Notes: a model not told the origin generated them from the letters alone. Shown: positions 31,768 through 40,690, numbered from the stretch's first letter. The stretch: 43,436 bases of DNA from Candidatus Saccharimonadota bacterium (GCA_017964025.1 JAGCST010000007.1:1-43436), one strand, 5' to 3'. Program-made: numbers and translations.

Positions 31768-31802
31768 GATATCATTATAGAATATGAACAAGTTTTTTAC
31801 AA
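31767..31802. promoter_or_regulatory. Overlapping divergent promoters in a 16-bp gap
   Basis: For the minus gene: TTGTAA (31797-31802, inside the plus gene), 17-bp spacer, TATAAT (31774-31779), 6 bases from its ATG. For the plus gene: extended -10 TGATATCAT (31767-31775), 8 bases from its ATG, with its TG in the other gene's start codon. The two -10 boxes share two bases. Confidence 0.65.
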
Positions 31803-32602
31803 CTTCTGATCCTCTAGATAAAATCATTGCTGAGACGATGACGGATAAGGAAGTTTTGGGTTCGAAACATATTTTAACTGGATGGACAAATATTGTAATG
31901 GAAGTGACTACTGACAAGGGTTCTTATTTTTTCCGTTTTCCTAGAAACCCATTTTGGTCAAAAATGATAGTAAAAGATGCAGCAGTATGTAATTTTGTAG
32001 ATGGAAAAACCTCGTACTATACACCTCAAATGAAATTATGTTATGATTCCAAAGGCCGACCGTTTTCGGTACATAAAAAAATTGAAGGGTATACATTGGG
32101 AGACAGGATCTATCATTTGTCGCATACGGCTTTGACGGGAGCAGCGTATGATGTAGCAAAATTTATTAAAGAGTTGTCGGGAATAGATTTAAGAGGGGCG
32201 CCAGAAGAGGTAAAGTACCCTCTGAGTGATTTTTTACATGAATTAGATTACGAACACTACGACAAGCACATTGATGCAGATCATAAATATATTAAAGCTA
32301 CTGAAGGCTCTTCTCTAGTACATGGTGATTTGAATCTTGGGAATATTTTATTGGATGAAAATGATAAAGTGATTGGAGTGATTGATTTTTGTTTTGCAGG
32401 TACAGGAAACCCGAACATGGATGTAGCGCGAATAGTATCTAGACCTGCACCAAAAGAATTTGAAAAAGCATTTCTTGATAATTTCGACAAGGCGGATGCA
32501 AAAGAAATCTCACGAATGAAAAAAGCATGGAAAAATATCGATAATGGTTATGCAGAACATATTCGAGCGAAATTCCCAGAGATTAATTTGAACCAATTAT
32601 AA
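31784..32602 (+). CDS. Aminoglycoside phosphotransferase/choline-kinase-like protein
   Basis: A 272-residue protein with a protein-kinase-like small-molecule kinase fold. The catalytic loop is LVHGDLNLGNILL (HGDxxxxN) and the metal motif is VIDFCFAGTGNPNMDVARI. The N-lobe has FRFPRNPFW, with the lysine position uncertain. Such enzymes phosphorylate aminoglycosides, choline, sugars or other metabolites; the substrate cannot be told from the sequence, and calling it a resistance gene would be unjustified. It has no ribosome-binding site and is predicted leaderless. Confidence 0.75.
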   Translation: MNKFFTTSDPLDKIIAETMTDKEVLGSKHILTGWTNIVMEVTTDKGSYFFRFPRNPFWSKMIVKDAAVCNFVDGKTSYYTPQMKLCYDSKGRPFSVHKKIEGYTLGDRIYHLSHTALTGAAYDVAKFIKELSGIDLRGAPEEVKYPLSDFLHELDYEHYDKHIDADHKYIKATEGSSLVHGDLNLGNILLDENDKVIGVIDFCFAGTGNPNMDVARIVSRPAPKEFEKAFLDNFDKADAKEISRMKKAWKNIDNGYAEHIRAKFPEINLNQL

Positions 32603-32628
32603 AAATTAGCTTTGATTAATTATTGGTG

Positions 32629-32634
32629 TATAAT
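32629..32634 (+). promoter_or_regulatory. -10 box of the first serpin gene
   Basis: TATAAT with a leader of about 20 nt carrying AAGGAG before the ATG at 32662. The -35 (TTAGCT) is weak. Confidence 0.6.
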
Positions 32635-32661
32635 AAACATAAGTGCTAAAAAAGGAGACTT

Positions 32662-34392
32662 ATGGATCAAGGCCAAGAAAAAACTACTGATGTAGTACAA
32701 CAGCCTATCGTTAAAAGTGTTGAAGAAAAAATAGGTGTAGATGAGCCAGTTGAGCATCAGACCGATGAAGAGCTAGAAAAAGCTAATAAACCAAAAATGT
32801 TTAAAAAGAAAAAGGTTTTAATTAGTCTACTAGTCGCGTTGATTTTGGCTATAACCGGAGTGTTAATTTGGTATTTTATTTTTAGGACTCCAGCTGAGCC
32901 TAAAAATGATCAAGTAGATTTTGAAAGCACGCCAGAACAAATTGCAAAACTTACTCTTGATGGTAATGAGCTAAGTGATTTTGATTTAGTCTTTTTAAAA
33001 CTTAACGGTAATTCCGAAAATATTATATATAGTCCTCTTTCTATTAAGTACGCGCTCAGCATGTTAGCTGATGGGGCTGACGGAAATTCTAAAGCCCAGA
33101 TTACCAATTTACTCGGAAGCTATCAGTCTAAAGCATTCATAAATAGTGCTAATCGTTCTTCGGCTAATGCGATGTTTGTGCGAGAAGAATCGGAATTTCA
33201 AGATTTAATTAAAGATTCATATACTGACAGCTTAAGTACTAAGTATGGCGCTAGTGTAATTTATGATTCATTTGAAACACCAGACAATGCTAATAAATGG
33301 GTCAGTGATCAGACACTTGGAATTATTAATGACGTATTTAATGAAGATAATTTTAACACTGGAAGAGATTTTGCTTTAGCTAATGCTCTAACCATCGATA
33401 TGGAGTGGAACAATCAACTCCAATGTACTAATGATATTTTTGCTGTCATTTATCATAATCCCGATAAAGAGGGTCTGAGATGCAAGCGTTATAACGTTTG
33501 GTATAGTCATGAAAACTACCATGATTATATTAATATAATATTTAATGACGACGGTTTTTCAAAACTATTGTTTAATAACGAGCAAGAAGTCCGTGCTGCA
33601 GTAATTGGCGCTAGTGCTAATCGCTACAATATTATTGAGGAACTTGGTGAAGATTACATTCGTGCAACCGTTCAGGCAGAACGTGAAAAATGGTTACAAG
33701 AGGGCAATGAAGACGACGAAAAATTTCCTTTTAATTTAGATGAATATATGGAAAGATTGGCTGCCAACTATGGTAGGTTGGACGAATCTACAGATTTTTT
33801 GTTTTATGATTCTGAATTCGAAAAAGTTTTTGCTAAAGATTTAATGGAGTACGATAGGGCAACGCTAGAATATGTTGGTATTATGCCAAAAACAGAAGAA
33901 CTTAATAAATATATCAATCAGCTTGATGCAGAAAAAGTCACAAATATCATCAACAACCTTAAAACTTCATCTAATATCGACAGTTATAAAGATGGCGTAG
34001 TCACGAAAATTTATGGTTCTATACCGTTCTTTAAATATAACTATAATATGAAAGATTTTGAGGACAACTTAGAAAAGCTAGGGGTAATTGATGTATTTAA
34101 TGAAGCAGCCGCGAATTTAGCTAATATGGTAGATTTAAGTAAAGCCAGTGATAATGCATATATCATGGACGCTTCCCATAAAGCTGACATCGACTTTAGC
34201 AATAACGGTATTAAAGCTGCAGCTGTCACAGTAGTAGATGGTGGTATGGGATCTGCTAGCGGTGGGTTTGATTATGAATGGGAAGTCCCAATTGAAGAAA
34301 TTGACTTTACTTTCAACAAACCATTCTTGTTTATCATCCGTGACAAAACTTCTGGTGAAGTCTGGTTCACTGGTGCTGTTTATAATATATAG
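32662..34392 (+). CDS. Membrane-anchored serpin (1) with large insertion
   Basis: Serpins trap serine or cysteine proteases by a one-time conformational change. The 576 residues include a cytoplasmic tail, a membrane anchor (about 51-74) and an extracytoplasmic serpin domain (from about 95). Family marks: IIYSPLSIKYALSMLADGA, the hinge GIKAAAVT (516-523) after HKADIDFSNN, and PFLFIIRD...WFTGAVY at the end. The small hinge residues suggest an inhibitory serpin. By register from the hinge the scissile bond falls near G-M-G-S. Compared with the second serpin, about 100 extra residues (roughly 265-400) sit in the central sheet region and contain a cysteine pair. It abuts the convergent zeta-like gene with no gap. 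Confidence 0.85.
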   Translation: MDQGQEKTTDVVQQPIVKSVEEKIGVDEPVEHQTDEELEKANKPKMFKKKKVLISLLVALILAITGVLIWYFIFRTPAEPKNDQVDFESTPEQIAKLTLDGNELSDFDLVFLKLNGNSENIIYSPLSIKYALSMLADGADGNSKAQITNLLGSYQSKAFINSANRSSANAMFVREESEFQDLIKDSYTDSLSTKYGASVIYDSFETPDNANKWVSDQTLGIINDVFNEDNFNTGRDFALANALTIDMEWNNQLQCTNDIFAVIYHNPDKEGLRCKRYNVWYSHENYHDYINIIFNDDGFSKLLFNNEQEVRAAVIGASANRYNIIEELGEDYIRATVQAEREKWLQEGNEDDEKFPFNLDEYMERLAANYGRLDESTDFLFYDSEFEKVFAKDLMEYDRATLEYVGIMPKTEELNKYINQLDAEKVTNIINNLKTSSNIDSYKDGVVTKIYGSIPFFKYNYNMKDFEDNLEKLGVIDVFNEAAANLANMVDLSKASDNAYIMDASHKADIDFSNNGIKAAAVTVVDGGMGSASGGFDYEWEVPIEEIDFTFNKPFLFIIRDKTSGEVWFTGAVYNI

Positions 34393-35190
34393 TTATTTTG
34401 TAAGATAAGCGATTTTGGCGTTGCGGCGAGCGTCATCATCCTTTTTGGGTAAAGTTTCACGCGATGAATAATCGGCAAAAATGTCTAATACATTTTTGAT
34501 AGGGCCATCGTAAATGGGCGGCTTGTTATAAACACTCCATAATATAATACGGAGGTCTGGAGCATTTTTAGCATAGAATTCGATTGCGTGAGAAGTAGCT
34601 CGAATAAATTCTTGTTCAGTTTCTTTAGAGTGACGCCAAGCGCGACCACGTAAGTAGTGTTCAGTAATTTTAGGAGATACAGCAATCATAAGAAGCAACA
34701 TTTCATAGTTCCCCACCTTTAAGAGTTTTAATAAGATTGCTTCCATTTCGGGATCTAATAAAGTTACGTCTAAGATAATGTCATAGCCACCTTTGATAAG
34801 TTCTGAAAGTGTAAGAAATAGCATAATAGTAGCGAATTCGTCAGTCATTTTACGAAGATTTTCATCGCCATAAAAATCTTTAATTTCTTGGTAGTGCGGA
34901 TGATATTCGACAAAACGACGGGCGGCAAGAAGAATAGGCTCAAAATTATTTTTAGCGCAGTAAGCTTCAACAGCGGGGAGAATTTGAGTGGTTTTGCCAG
35001 AGCCAGAAAGACCGGCAATACGAATTAAATGGTGATTTTTGGTGGAAGCAAGTGTAAAATCTTCGATAACTTGTTTTAAAATAGTTGGATATTCAGTAAG
35101 TCTAACTTGCCATTCAGGTTTAACCTTTGATGGCCAATGAGACTTCATATATTGAATAATTTTTTCTAATTCTGAATTACTTTCAGACAT
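34393..35190 (-). CDS. Zeta-toxin-like P-loop kinase
   Basis: A 265-residue protein. P-loop GLSGSGKT (60-67), then AARRFVEYHPHYQEI, ELIKGGYDIILDVTLLDPE and AVSPKITEHYLRGRAWRH resemble the zeta-toxin/UDP-N-acetylglucosamine kinase family. No epsilon-type antitoxin gene is adjacent, so a toxin role is not supported; a metabolic or envelope kinase is equally possible. It overlaps the lipid-kinase-like gene by 25 bp, with AAAGGGAA before its ATG. Confidence 0.65.
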   Translation of the reverse strand: MSESNSELEKIIQYMKSHWPSKVKPEWQVRLTEYPTILKQVIEDFTLASTKNHHLIRIAGLSGSGKTTQILPAVEAYCAKNNFEPILLAARRFVEYHPHYQEIKDFYGDENLRKMTDEFATIMLFLTLSELIKGGYDIILDVTLLDPEMEAILLKLLKVGNYEMLLLMIAVSPKITEHYLRGRAWRHSKETEQEFIRATSHAIEFYAKNAPDLRIILWSVYNKPPIYDGPIKNVLDIFADYSSRETLPKKDDDARRNAKIAYLTK

Positions 35191-36074
35191 TTAATTCCCT
35201 TTCTGATTTCAATTTTATGAATATTTTTGAAAGTATGATATTCACCCTCAGCTTGAAGTTCAATAGTGGTGGGCTCGGTAAATTCTAGGATGTCACCCGT
35301 CGTTTCAGAACCTGGGATACGATGAAAAATACTTTTTGTCATTAATTTAAGAAGACGCCAAAAATTAGCAAGATGATCGGTTTCACTACGAAAGACTTTG
35401 GGCTTTAAATAATCCTCACCACCCTTCATCACACGAGCCATAGAACGGCCATTGATAGCGGCGTAATCTGAAGTTTTAGGATGTTGGATTTCGCCATTCA
35501 ATTTAAAATTGGGTAGAAAAATTTTTTTATGACGATTTTTAAAATACCATCCAGTTAAACTGGTATAGGAGCTAATTTTGCGGCCAAAGTTGGTTTTTAA
35601 TTTCTTACGCATATTGGGAGTGTCGTAAAGTTTGACGGCTTCAGCAGTCATGCCAATAGTGACATAACAGGTAGCATAACGAAAAAATTTATTATCAACA
35701 AAAATTTCAAGTGGGTAAAGTTTTGCAGTATATGAATTGCTGGAAAAAATATCCTCAAAAGTAGTACTTCTCAGAGTTCTGGCAAGGTCATTAAAATTAC
35801 CGTAAGGTAAAACTGCTAATTTTACATCTTTATTTGAATGTAAAATACCATTTGCAGCGATAGAAGCAGTAGCGTCACCACCAGCAGCGATAACGAGATC
35901 GCCATTCTTCAAGATTTTAGTAAATTTGGCAGCATTTTTATCTACGTTAGTAGGTTCAACTTCGTATTTCCCTATCATATAGCCTTTGAGAGTAGTAGTT
36001 TTTGAAAGAACTTCTTGCTTAACCGTATTAAAACGTGATGAGCGAGGGTTGTATATTAATATAATACGTTGCAT
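35166..36074 (-). CDS. Diacylglycerol kinase-family lipid kinase
   Basis: A 302-residue soluble protein of the DAGK catalytic family. Marks: YNPRSS (8-13), the nucleotide loop AAGGDATAS (63-71) and LPYGNFNDLARTL, where GNFNDLAR is the usual GTxNDxAR. The C-terminal beta sandwich includes the acidic EGEYH segment. It probably phosphorylates diacylglycerol or a related lipid at the membrane; the substrate is unproven. An AAGGAT ribosome-binding site precedes the ATG, and TTGACA at 36125-36130 may be its -35, though no good -10 is seen at the right distance. It is first in a two-gene operon with the zeta-like kinase. Confidence 0.85.
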   Translation of the reverse strand: MQRIILIYNPRSSRFNTVKQEVLSKTTTLKGYMIGKYEVEPTNVDKNAAKFTKILKNGDLVIAAGGDATASIAANGILHSNKDVKLAVLPYGNFNDLARTLRSTTFEDIFSSNSYTAKLYPLEIFVDNKFFRYATCYVTIGMTAEAVKLYDTPNMRKKLKTNFGRKISSYTSLTGWYFKNRHKKIFLPNFKLNGEIQHPKTSDYAAINGRSMARVMKGGEDYLKPKVFRSETDHLANFWRLLKLMTKSIFHRIPGSETTGDILEFTEPTTIELQAEGEYHTFKNIHKIEIRKGIKCLKVIQN

Positions 36075-36146
36075 ACAATAATCCTTTGAGTATTAAACTA
36101 GGCTAAATAAACTACCATAATTAATGTCAAAAATTTTTCATAAATG

Positions 36147-37121
36147 TTACCTTAAATATTCGTGCAATTTTTTGGTGTCTTTATTTTTGCGGAGTTTGCT
36201 AAGGGCTTTAGCTTCGATTTGGCGAATACGTTCGCGCGTAACATCAAATTCAGCACCAACTTCTTCTAGCGTATGAGGACGACCACCACCAATACCAAAT
36301 CTTAAACGAATAATTTTTTGTTCACGGTCTGTTAGAGTAGCAATAATTTCAGAAAGTTGTTCTTTAAGAATTTGGTTAGCGGCGGAATCTTCGGGACTAT
36401 CGCGTTCTTCATCTTCAACAAAATCACCGAGCACGGAATCTTCATCGTCACCTTCGCGACCAATAGATGCGTCGAGCGAGGCAATATCTTGTTTAATGCG
36501 CATGACATAATCAATTTTTTCAGGCTCCATGTCTAGAGCTTTAGCGATTTCTTCGTTAGTGGGTTCACGATTTAATTCGGCAGTGAGTTTACGAGTAGTA
36601 CGGAGAACTTTATTGATGGTTTCTACCATGTGAACTGGAATACGAATAGTGCGAGCCTGATCGGCAATGGCGCGAGTGATAGCTTGGCGTACCCACCAAG
36701 TGGCATAAGTAGAAAATTTAAAACCTTTTGCTGGGTCAAATTTTTCGACGGCGCGAAGAAGACCAGTGTTTCCTTCTTGAATCAAATCAAGAAAATCAAG
36801 ACCACGGCCGCCATAACGTTTGGCGATAGAAACAACAAGGCGCATGTTGGATTCGACCATTTTGTCCTTGGCTTTTTTGTCGCCTTTAACGATGCGCTGA
36901 GCAAGATCGGCCTCTTCTTCTGGAGTAAGTAGAGGAATTTTACCAATTTCACGCAAATAAAGCCGAACTGAATCATCGGCAAATGAATCAACATTCTCGG
37001 CAGTAATAGCGAGTTCTTCGTCGGAAAGTTCTTCTTCTTGTTCTAGGTCATCAGTCTCTGGTTCATCGATGTCTAGAGTTAAATCTTTTGCATTCAAAAT
37101 ATCGTCTTTTTTCGAGCTCAT
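36147..37121 (-). CDS. rpoD: Primary sigma factor (sigma-70 family)
   Basis: Housekeeping sigma factor. The 324 residues have a short acidic N-terminus with no full region 1.1, then region 1.2/2 ([41 protein letters not shown]), the -10 reading [18 protein letters not shown], and region 3.0 with VHMVETINK. Region 4.2 follows ([20 protein letters not shown]). The H and E of VHMxET are the residues that contact the TG of extended -10 promoters in E. coli sigma-70, which fits the many TGnTATAAT boxes here. Its own promoter (TTGATT-17-TATACT) ends 8 bases before the ATG. It follows dnaG by 51 bp, the classic order. Confidence 0.97.
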   Translation of the reverse strand: MSSKKDDILNAKDLTLDIDEPETDDLEQEEELSDEELAITAENVDSFADDSVRLYLREIGKIPLLTPEEEADLAQRIVKGDKKAKDKMVESNMRLVVSIAKRYGGRGLDFLDLIQEGNTGLLRAVEKFDPAKGFKFSTYATWWVRQAITRAIADQARTIRIPVHMVETINKVLRTTRKLTAELNREPTNEEIAKALDMEPEKIDYVMRIKQDIASLDASIGREGDDEDSVLGDFVEDEERDSPEDSAANQILKEQLSEIIATLTDREQKIIRLRFGIGGGRPHTLEEVGAEFDVTRERIRQIEAKALSKLRKNKDTKKLHEYLR

Positions 37122-37129
37122 TAATAAAG

Positions 37130-37158
37130 AGTATAACTCATATCTAAAGATAAATCAA
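37130..37158 (-). promoter_or_regulatory. Promoter of rpoD
   Basis: Minus-strand TTGATT (37153-37158), 17-bp spacer, TATACT (37130-37135), 8 bases before the ATG; near-leaderless mRNA. Confidence 0.65.
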
Positions 37159-37172
37159 TAATTTTATGCTAT

Positions 37173-38807
37173 TCACTCAGTGTTCATATAATTGTTGATT
37201 TCAGATAGGATTTCGTTGTATTCTTCGCTATCTTCTTCAAATTTTGAAAGCTGTTCGGTAAGAGTATTGATTTTAGTTTTATTTAATTCGGACATATAAC
37301 GAGCGAGAAGTTCGGTAGCTTCATTTTCAAAATCCGTATCTTTGATAAATTCATGTTCGCGATTAAATATTAGCTCGAGTTCGGCAAGTTTAGTATCGTC
37401 ATCTGGAACTTCGATTGGTATATCAGTTTTGGTGATACCGCCAAAAACCTTAAGGGCAAGCAAAGAATTTTCAAGTTGTCCTAATTTATCATTTTTAGCT
37501 TCGGTTTTGGGTTTTTTGAGATATTTTTTGGAAGATTCAGAAAGTTTTTTATTTAAACGATTACCTTTTTCACGGAGAACTTCAACGGTAACACCAAGCT
37601 TTTTGGCAACTTTTTCTTCATAGCTAGCTCGCTCAACTTCATCTTTAACATAACTTAAAAGTTTTAATGCAACATCAGAATATTTACGCTTGCCCGGAGA
37701 TGTATGGAGACTAAGATTCTCTTCGTATTTTTCTAAAAGCCAATCTACGGCTGGCACACTACTTTGAACAGCTTGTTGCCATAGCTTGGGATCTTTCTGG
37801 ATAAGTTCATCAGGGTCCTTGGCTCCGTGATAGTCGGAAATTACTGTAAGATCAATACCAAGATCACCAGCCATCATAATGGCACGTTCGGTAGCTTTAA
37901 TGCCTGCTTCATCACCATCGTAGGCAAGACGAATATCATTTGTAAGTTTAGACAAAGCCTTAAGGTGTTGCTCAGTCATGGCAGTGCCAGAAGTGGCAAC
38001 AGCTTCTTTAACACCAGCTTGATGCGACGAAATAACATCCATATTCCCTTCAACAATCACTACATATCCACTGTGACGAATAGATTCTTTAGCTTGATAA
38101 AACCCAAAAATAAATTTAGATTTATTAAATAAAATTGTTTCTGGAGTATTAAGATATTTAGGTTCTCCTTTACCTAAAATACGAGCTGTGAAACCAATAA
38201 CATTTCCAGTAGTATCAATAAATGGAATAGTCATGCGATCTCTAAACATATCTGATTTGAAGCGATTGAGAAGTCCAGCAGCATCAAGTTCTGACTCGGT
38301 GAAGCCACGTTTTTTAAGTACAGTAATAAGGGCTTTGCCATTTGCAGGAGCATAGCCAATTTTGAATTCGGCAACTGTGGCACGATTTAAATTACGTTTG
38401 TAAAAGACATACTCACAGACTGATTTATTGCGAACGAGACATGCCTGATAATATTTAGTAGCAAGAGTTAAAGCTTCTTTGGCACGAGTTTTACGTTTAG
38501 TCACTTGAGGATTACTCCCTTGGTATTTGGAAAGATCAACGCCAGCCATTGCTGCAAGCTTTTCAAGAGCTTCACGAAAACTAATGCCTTCTACTTCCAT
38601 TACAAAAGTAAAAATATCTCCACCTTTATTAGCAGAAAAATCATGCCAAATGCCTTTTTCGGGTGATACCATGAAAGATGGAGTCTTATCTACTCCCCAA
38701 GGTGAACGGCCTTTAAGATTACGACCGGCACGTTTTAGTTCCACGTACTGCCCCACCACGTCTTCTACTGCAAGTCGGGATTTGATTTCCTCCTTTGCGT
38801 CGTACAT
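37173..38807 (-). CDS. dnaG: DNA primase lacking zinc-ribbon ligands
   Basis: Makes RNA primers for replication. The 544 residues include an N-terminal ribbon region (about 1-100), the TOPRIM core (YVVIVEGNMDVISSHQAG, LAYDGDEAG) and a C-terminal helicase-interaction region. The ribbon normally binds zinc through CPFH...CFGC; here these read SPWG (35-38) and DFSA (56-59), so all four ligands are lost while neighbouring residues (KTPSFMVSPEK, KGGD) are kept. The ATG is 8 bases from an extended -10 in the 16-bp divergent gap. Total length is a little short (E. coli 581). Confidence 0.95.
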   Translation of the reverse strand: MYDAKEEIKSRLAVEDVVGQYVELKRAGRNLKGRSPWGVDKTPSFMVSPEKGIWHDFSANKGGDIFTFVMEVEGISFREALEKLAAMAGVDLSKYQGSNPQVTKRKTRAKEALTLATKYYQACLVRNKSVCEYVFYKRNLNRATVAEFKIGYAPANGKALITVLKKRGFTESELDAAGLLNRFKSDMFRDRMTIPFIDTTGNVIGFTARILGKGEPKYLNTPETILFNKSKFIFGFYQAKESIRHSGYVVIVEGNMDVISSHQAGVKEAVATSGTAMTEQHLKALSKLTNDIRLAYDGDEAGIKATERAIMMAGDLGIDLTVISDYHGAKDPDELIQKDPKLWQQAVQSSVPAVDWLLEKYEENLSLHTSPGKRKYSDVALKLLSYVKDEVERASYEEKVAKKLGVTVEVLREKGNRLNKKLSESSKKYLKKPKTEAKNDKLGQLENSLLALKVFGGITKTDIPIEVPDDDTKLAELELIFNREHEFIKDTDFENEATELLARYMSELNKTKINTLTEQLSKFEEDSEEYNEILSEINNYMNTE

Positions 38808-38826
38808 ATGGTATAATTATAGCATG
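38805..38826. promoter_or_regulatory. Palindromic bidirectional promoter, dnaG / 38824 gene
   Basis: TATAATTATA forms the -10 in both directions: TGGTATAAT (38809-38817) for the plus gene, 6 bases from its ATG, and TGCTATAAT (38816-38824) for dnaG, 8 bases from its ATG. The surrounding 24 bp differ at only one position from the tRNA-Val/prfA promoter. Confidence 0.8.
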
Positions 38827-39441
38827 GACGGGCAAGAATATCTTAATCAAATCTCAGCCTCTACGCGACCAACAAATCCACCAAAATCGAATGGGATTTT
38901 TTCTTCAAAATTTTTCTTGATTGGCGCAATAGGGCTAGGGACACTAATTGTAATTATAATTATTGGAGCAATTTTAGGCAGTAACAAAGGTGGAGAGAAA
39001 GAGGACAGCATCAAATTATTCTTACATTTAAACAATACTGTGGAATTAATTGATGAATATCAACCTTCAGTAGAATCCTCAACTTTAAGATCTAGCAGTG
39101 CATCACTGAAGGGGTCATTGTCTGATACTAGCAAAAAAATGGAAGAATATTTAGTAGCAAAATATAATTTTAAAGAGAAGGATGTTGATAAGAAGACACT
39201 GCAGCAATTAACTTCTGAAAAAGAAAGTTTGAATGAAGAATTGTTTGAAGCCAAAATTAATGGGATTTTGGATCGTATCTATGCGCATAAGATGTCTTAT
39301 GAAATTCAAGTATTTATAGCAGAAAATAGCAAAGTTTTAAAAGTTGCTAAAGATGATGTTATAAAAGAAATTTTGGATACTTTTAATTTGAGTCTGGAAA
39401 ATTTATATGATCAATTCAATGATTTTTCAGAGGGAAAATAA
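38824..39441 (+). CDS. Single-pass membrane protein, unknown
   Basis: A 205-residue protein with a short Pro/Ser-rich cytoplasmic N-terminus, one membrane segment (about 31-52) and a charged, mostly helical external or cytoplasmic domain rich in Lys, Glu and Leu, with coiled-coil character. No family is recognised. The frame is open upstream inside dnaG's antisense strand, but the ATG at 38824 fits the promoter. It is co-transcribed with mscL 17 bp downstream. Confidence 0.6.
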   Translation: MDGQEYLNQISASTRPTNPPKSNGIFSSKFFLIGAIGLGTLIVIIIIGAILGSNKGGEKEDSIKLFLHLNNTVELIDEYQPSVESSTLRSSSASLKGSLSDTSKKMEEYLVAKYNFKEKDVDKKTLQQLTSEKESLNEELFEAKINGILDRIYAHKMSYEIQVFIAENSKVLKVAKDDVIKEILDTFNLSLENLYDQFNDFSEGK

Positions 39442-39458
39442 TTTAAGAAAGGAGTTTT

Positions 39459-39860
39459 ATGGCGAAATCTGCAGAAGCAGAAAAACTAAAAGAAAAGAGT
39501 GGGCTAAAAGAAGAATTCATTGAGTTTATCAATCGTGGATCGATGATTGACCTAGCTGTAGGTGTGGCAGTAGGTGGAGCATTTACCGCAATCGTCAATT
39601 CATTAGTGAATGATATCGTCATGCCGATTGTCGGTTTGATTTTAGGTGGCGTAGATTTTACTAATCTTGCAATACGAATACCAAATTTCTTTGGTACGGG
39701 CGATGAAGCAGTAATTGCTTATGGTAATTTCATCCAAAATGTTGTGCAATTCTTGGTAATCGCATGGGTTATCTTTATGGTAATTAAAGCGATGAATCGT
39801 ATGAATCGAAAACGTGAAGCAAGAAAAGAAAAAGCTGAGAAGAAAACAGAGAAAAAATAA
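39459..39860 (+). CDS. mscL: Large-conductance mechanosensitive channel MscL
   Basis: Emergency valve opened by membrane tension. The 133 residues are typical: an N-terminal amphipathic helix ([44 protein letters not shown] contains the conserved pore helix), a second membrane helix (about 86-107) and a basic, Glu/Lys-rich C-terminal bundle. AAAGGAG precedes the ATG. A terminator follows at 39875-39897. Confidence 0.95.
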   Translation: MAKSAEAEKLKEKSGLKEEFIEFINRGSMIDLAVGVAVGGAFTAIVNSLVNDIVMPIVGLILGGVDFTNLAIRIPNFFGTGDEAVIAYGNFIQNVVQFLVIAWVIFMVIKAMNRMNRKREARKEKAEKKTEKK

Positions 39861-39874
39861 TCACGATTTAATGA

Positions 39875-39897
39875 AGCCCCGTTTTGCGGGGCTTTTT
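39875..39897 (+). terminator. mscL terminator
   Basis: AGCCCCG/CGGGGCT, 7-bp stem, 5-nt loop, then TTTTT. Confidence 0.9.
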
Positions 39898-39899
39898 GA

Positions 39900-40184
39900 T
39901 TATGAAAGATCGTAACTTAGACGAATTAGATCTGCAATTTCATCGGTCTTCAGTTGTCCGGAAAGTACGATTTCTATACCACCACGACCAAAATAACGTG
40001 ATTCCATGACTGATTCATATTTTTCTTCTAGAACATTGCTGAGTTTTTCATCGCAACGAACTTCGATAGTATTTTTATTAACAACAAGAAAAGTTTTGTC
40101 CTGTTTCTGATATAAAACACGGGATTTTTCTGGCTTGGTAGTATAACCATCGAGACCATTTATTTGAGAAAGGTCAGGTACCAT
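39900..40184 (-). CDS. MmcQ/YjbR-family small protein
   Basis: A 94-residue protein with a CyaY-like fold expected. The pattern KTFLVVNKNTIEVRCDEKLSNVLEEKY, ESRYFGRGGIEIVLSG and a final IADLIRLSYDL matches the MmcQ/YjbR family (proposed DNA-binding, function unclear). It overlaps orn by 25 bp, with AGAGGAA before the ATG, so the two are translationally coupled. Confidence 0.75.
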   Translation of the reverse strand: MVPDLSQINGLDGYTTKPEKSRVLYQKQDKTFLVVNKNTIEVRCDEKLSNVLEEKYESVMESRYFGRGGIEIVLSGQLKTDEIADLIRLSYDLS

Positions 40185-40684
40185 TTTAATTCCTCTATTG
40201 ACCCATTAATGTCATCTAAAGCACGGTGATTTTCTGGTTTAATAAATTTTTTATTCAAAGCATTTTCAAAGTAAATCTTCCAGGCAGAAACATCAAGCAT
40301 ACGATAATGCAAACGTTTATTTAATTCTGGCATTTCTATTTCGATAAAACGGCGATCTTGATGGATAGAATTGCCAGCAAGATAAACTTCTTCATCAAAA
40401 TACTGATCAACAAATTTTAATAATTCTCTTTCGACGGTTTTAATATCTTTGCCAGTTGTATTCTGCTGAATGAGAGCATCACGAGATTCGCTATTTTTCT
40501 CCCAAAAATCACCAACCATGCGTTTTTTCATAAAATTTTCATCAACTTTAACAACTGCCTCATATTTTGCAATTTCGTCGAGTTTCATATCGGTGGCGAT
40601 AACAGCAATCTCGCAAATTTTATCTTTTGCGGGGTTCAATCCAGTCATCTCTAAATCTACCCAGAGTAGCTTGGCCTTTTTCAT
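40160..40684 (-). CDS. orn: Oligoribonuclease
   Basis: DEDDh 3'-5' exonuclease that clears RNA di- to pentanucleotides. The 174 residues include VDLEMTGLNP (first D and E), AGNSIHQDRRFI (second D) and HRALDDI (H and last D). Length and motifs match the family closely. The ATG is 6 bases from an extended -10 (40691-40699); no ribosome-binding site. Confidence 0.95.
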   Translation of the reverse strand: MKKAKLLWVDLEMTGLNPAKDKICEIAVIATDMKLDEIAKYEAVVKVDENFMKKRMVGDFWEKNSESRDALIQQNTTGKDIKTVERELLKFVDQYFDEEVYLAGNSIHQDRRFIEIEMPELNKRLHYRMLDVSAWKIYFENALNKKFIKPENHRALDDINGSIEELKWYLTFLK

Positions 40685-40690
40685 GCAATA

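Noticed and set aside
31784-32602. Antibiotic-resistance aminoglycoside phosphotransferase
   Set aside because: The kinase fold motifs are shared by many metabolite kinases, and nothing in sequence or context points to drug resistance.
34393-35190. Toxin-antitoxin module around the zeta-like gene
   Set aside because: No small antitoxin gene lies beside it; its partner is a lipid kinase.
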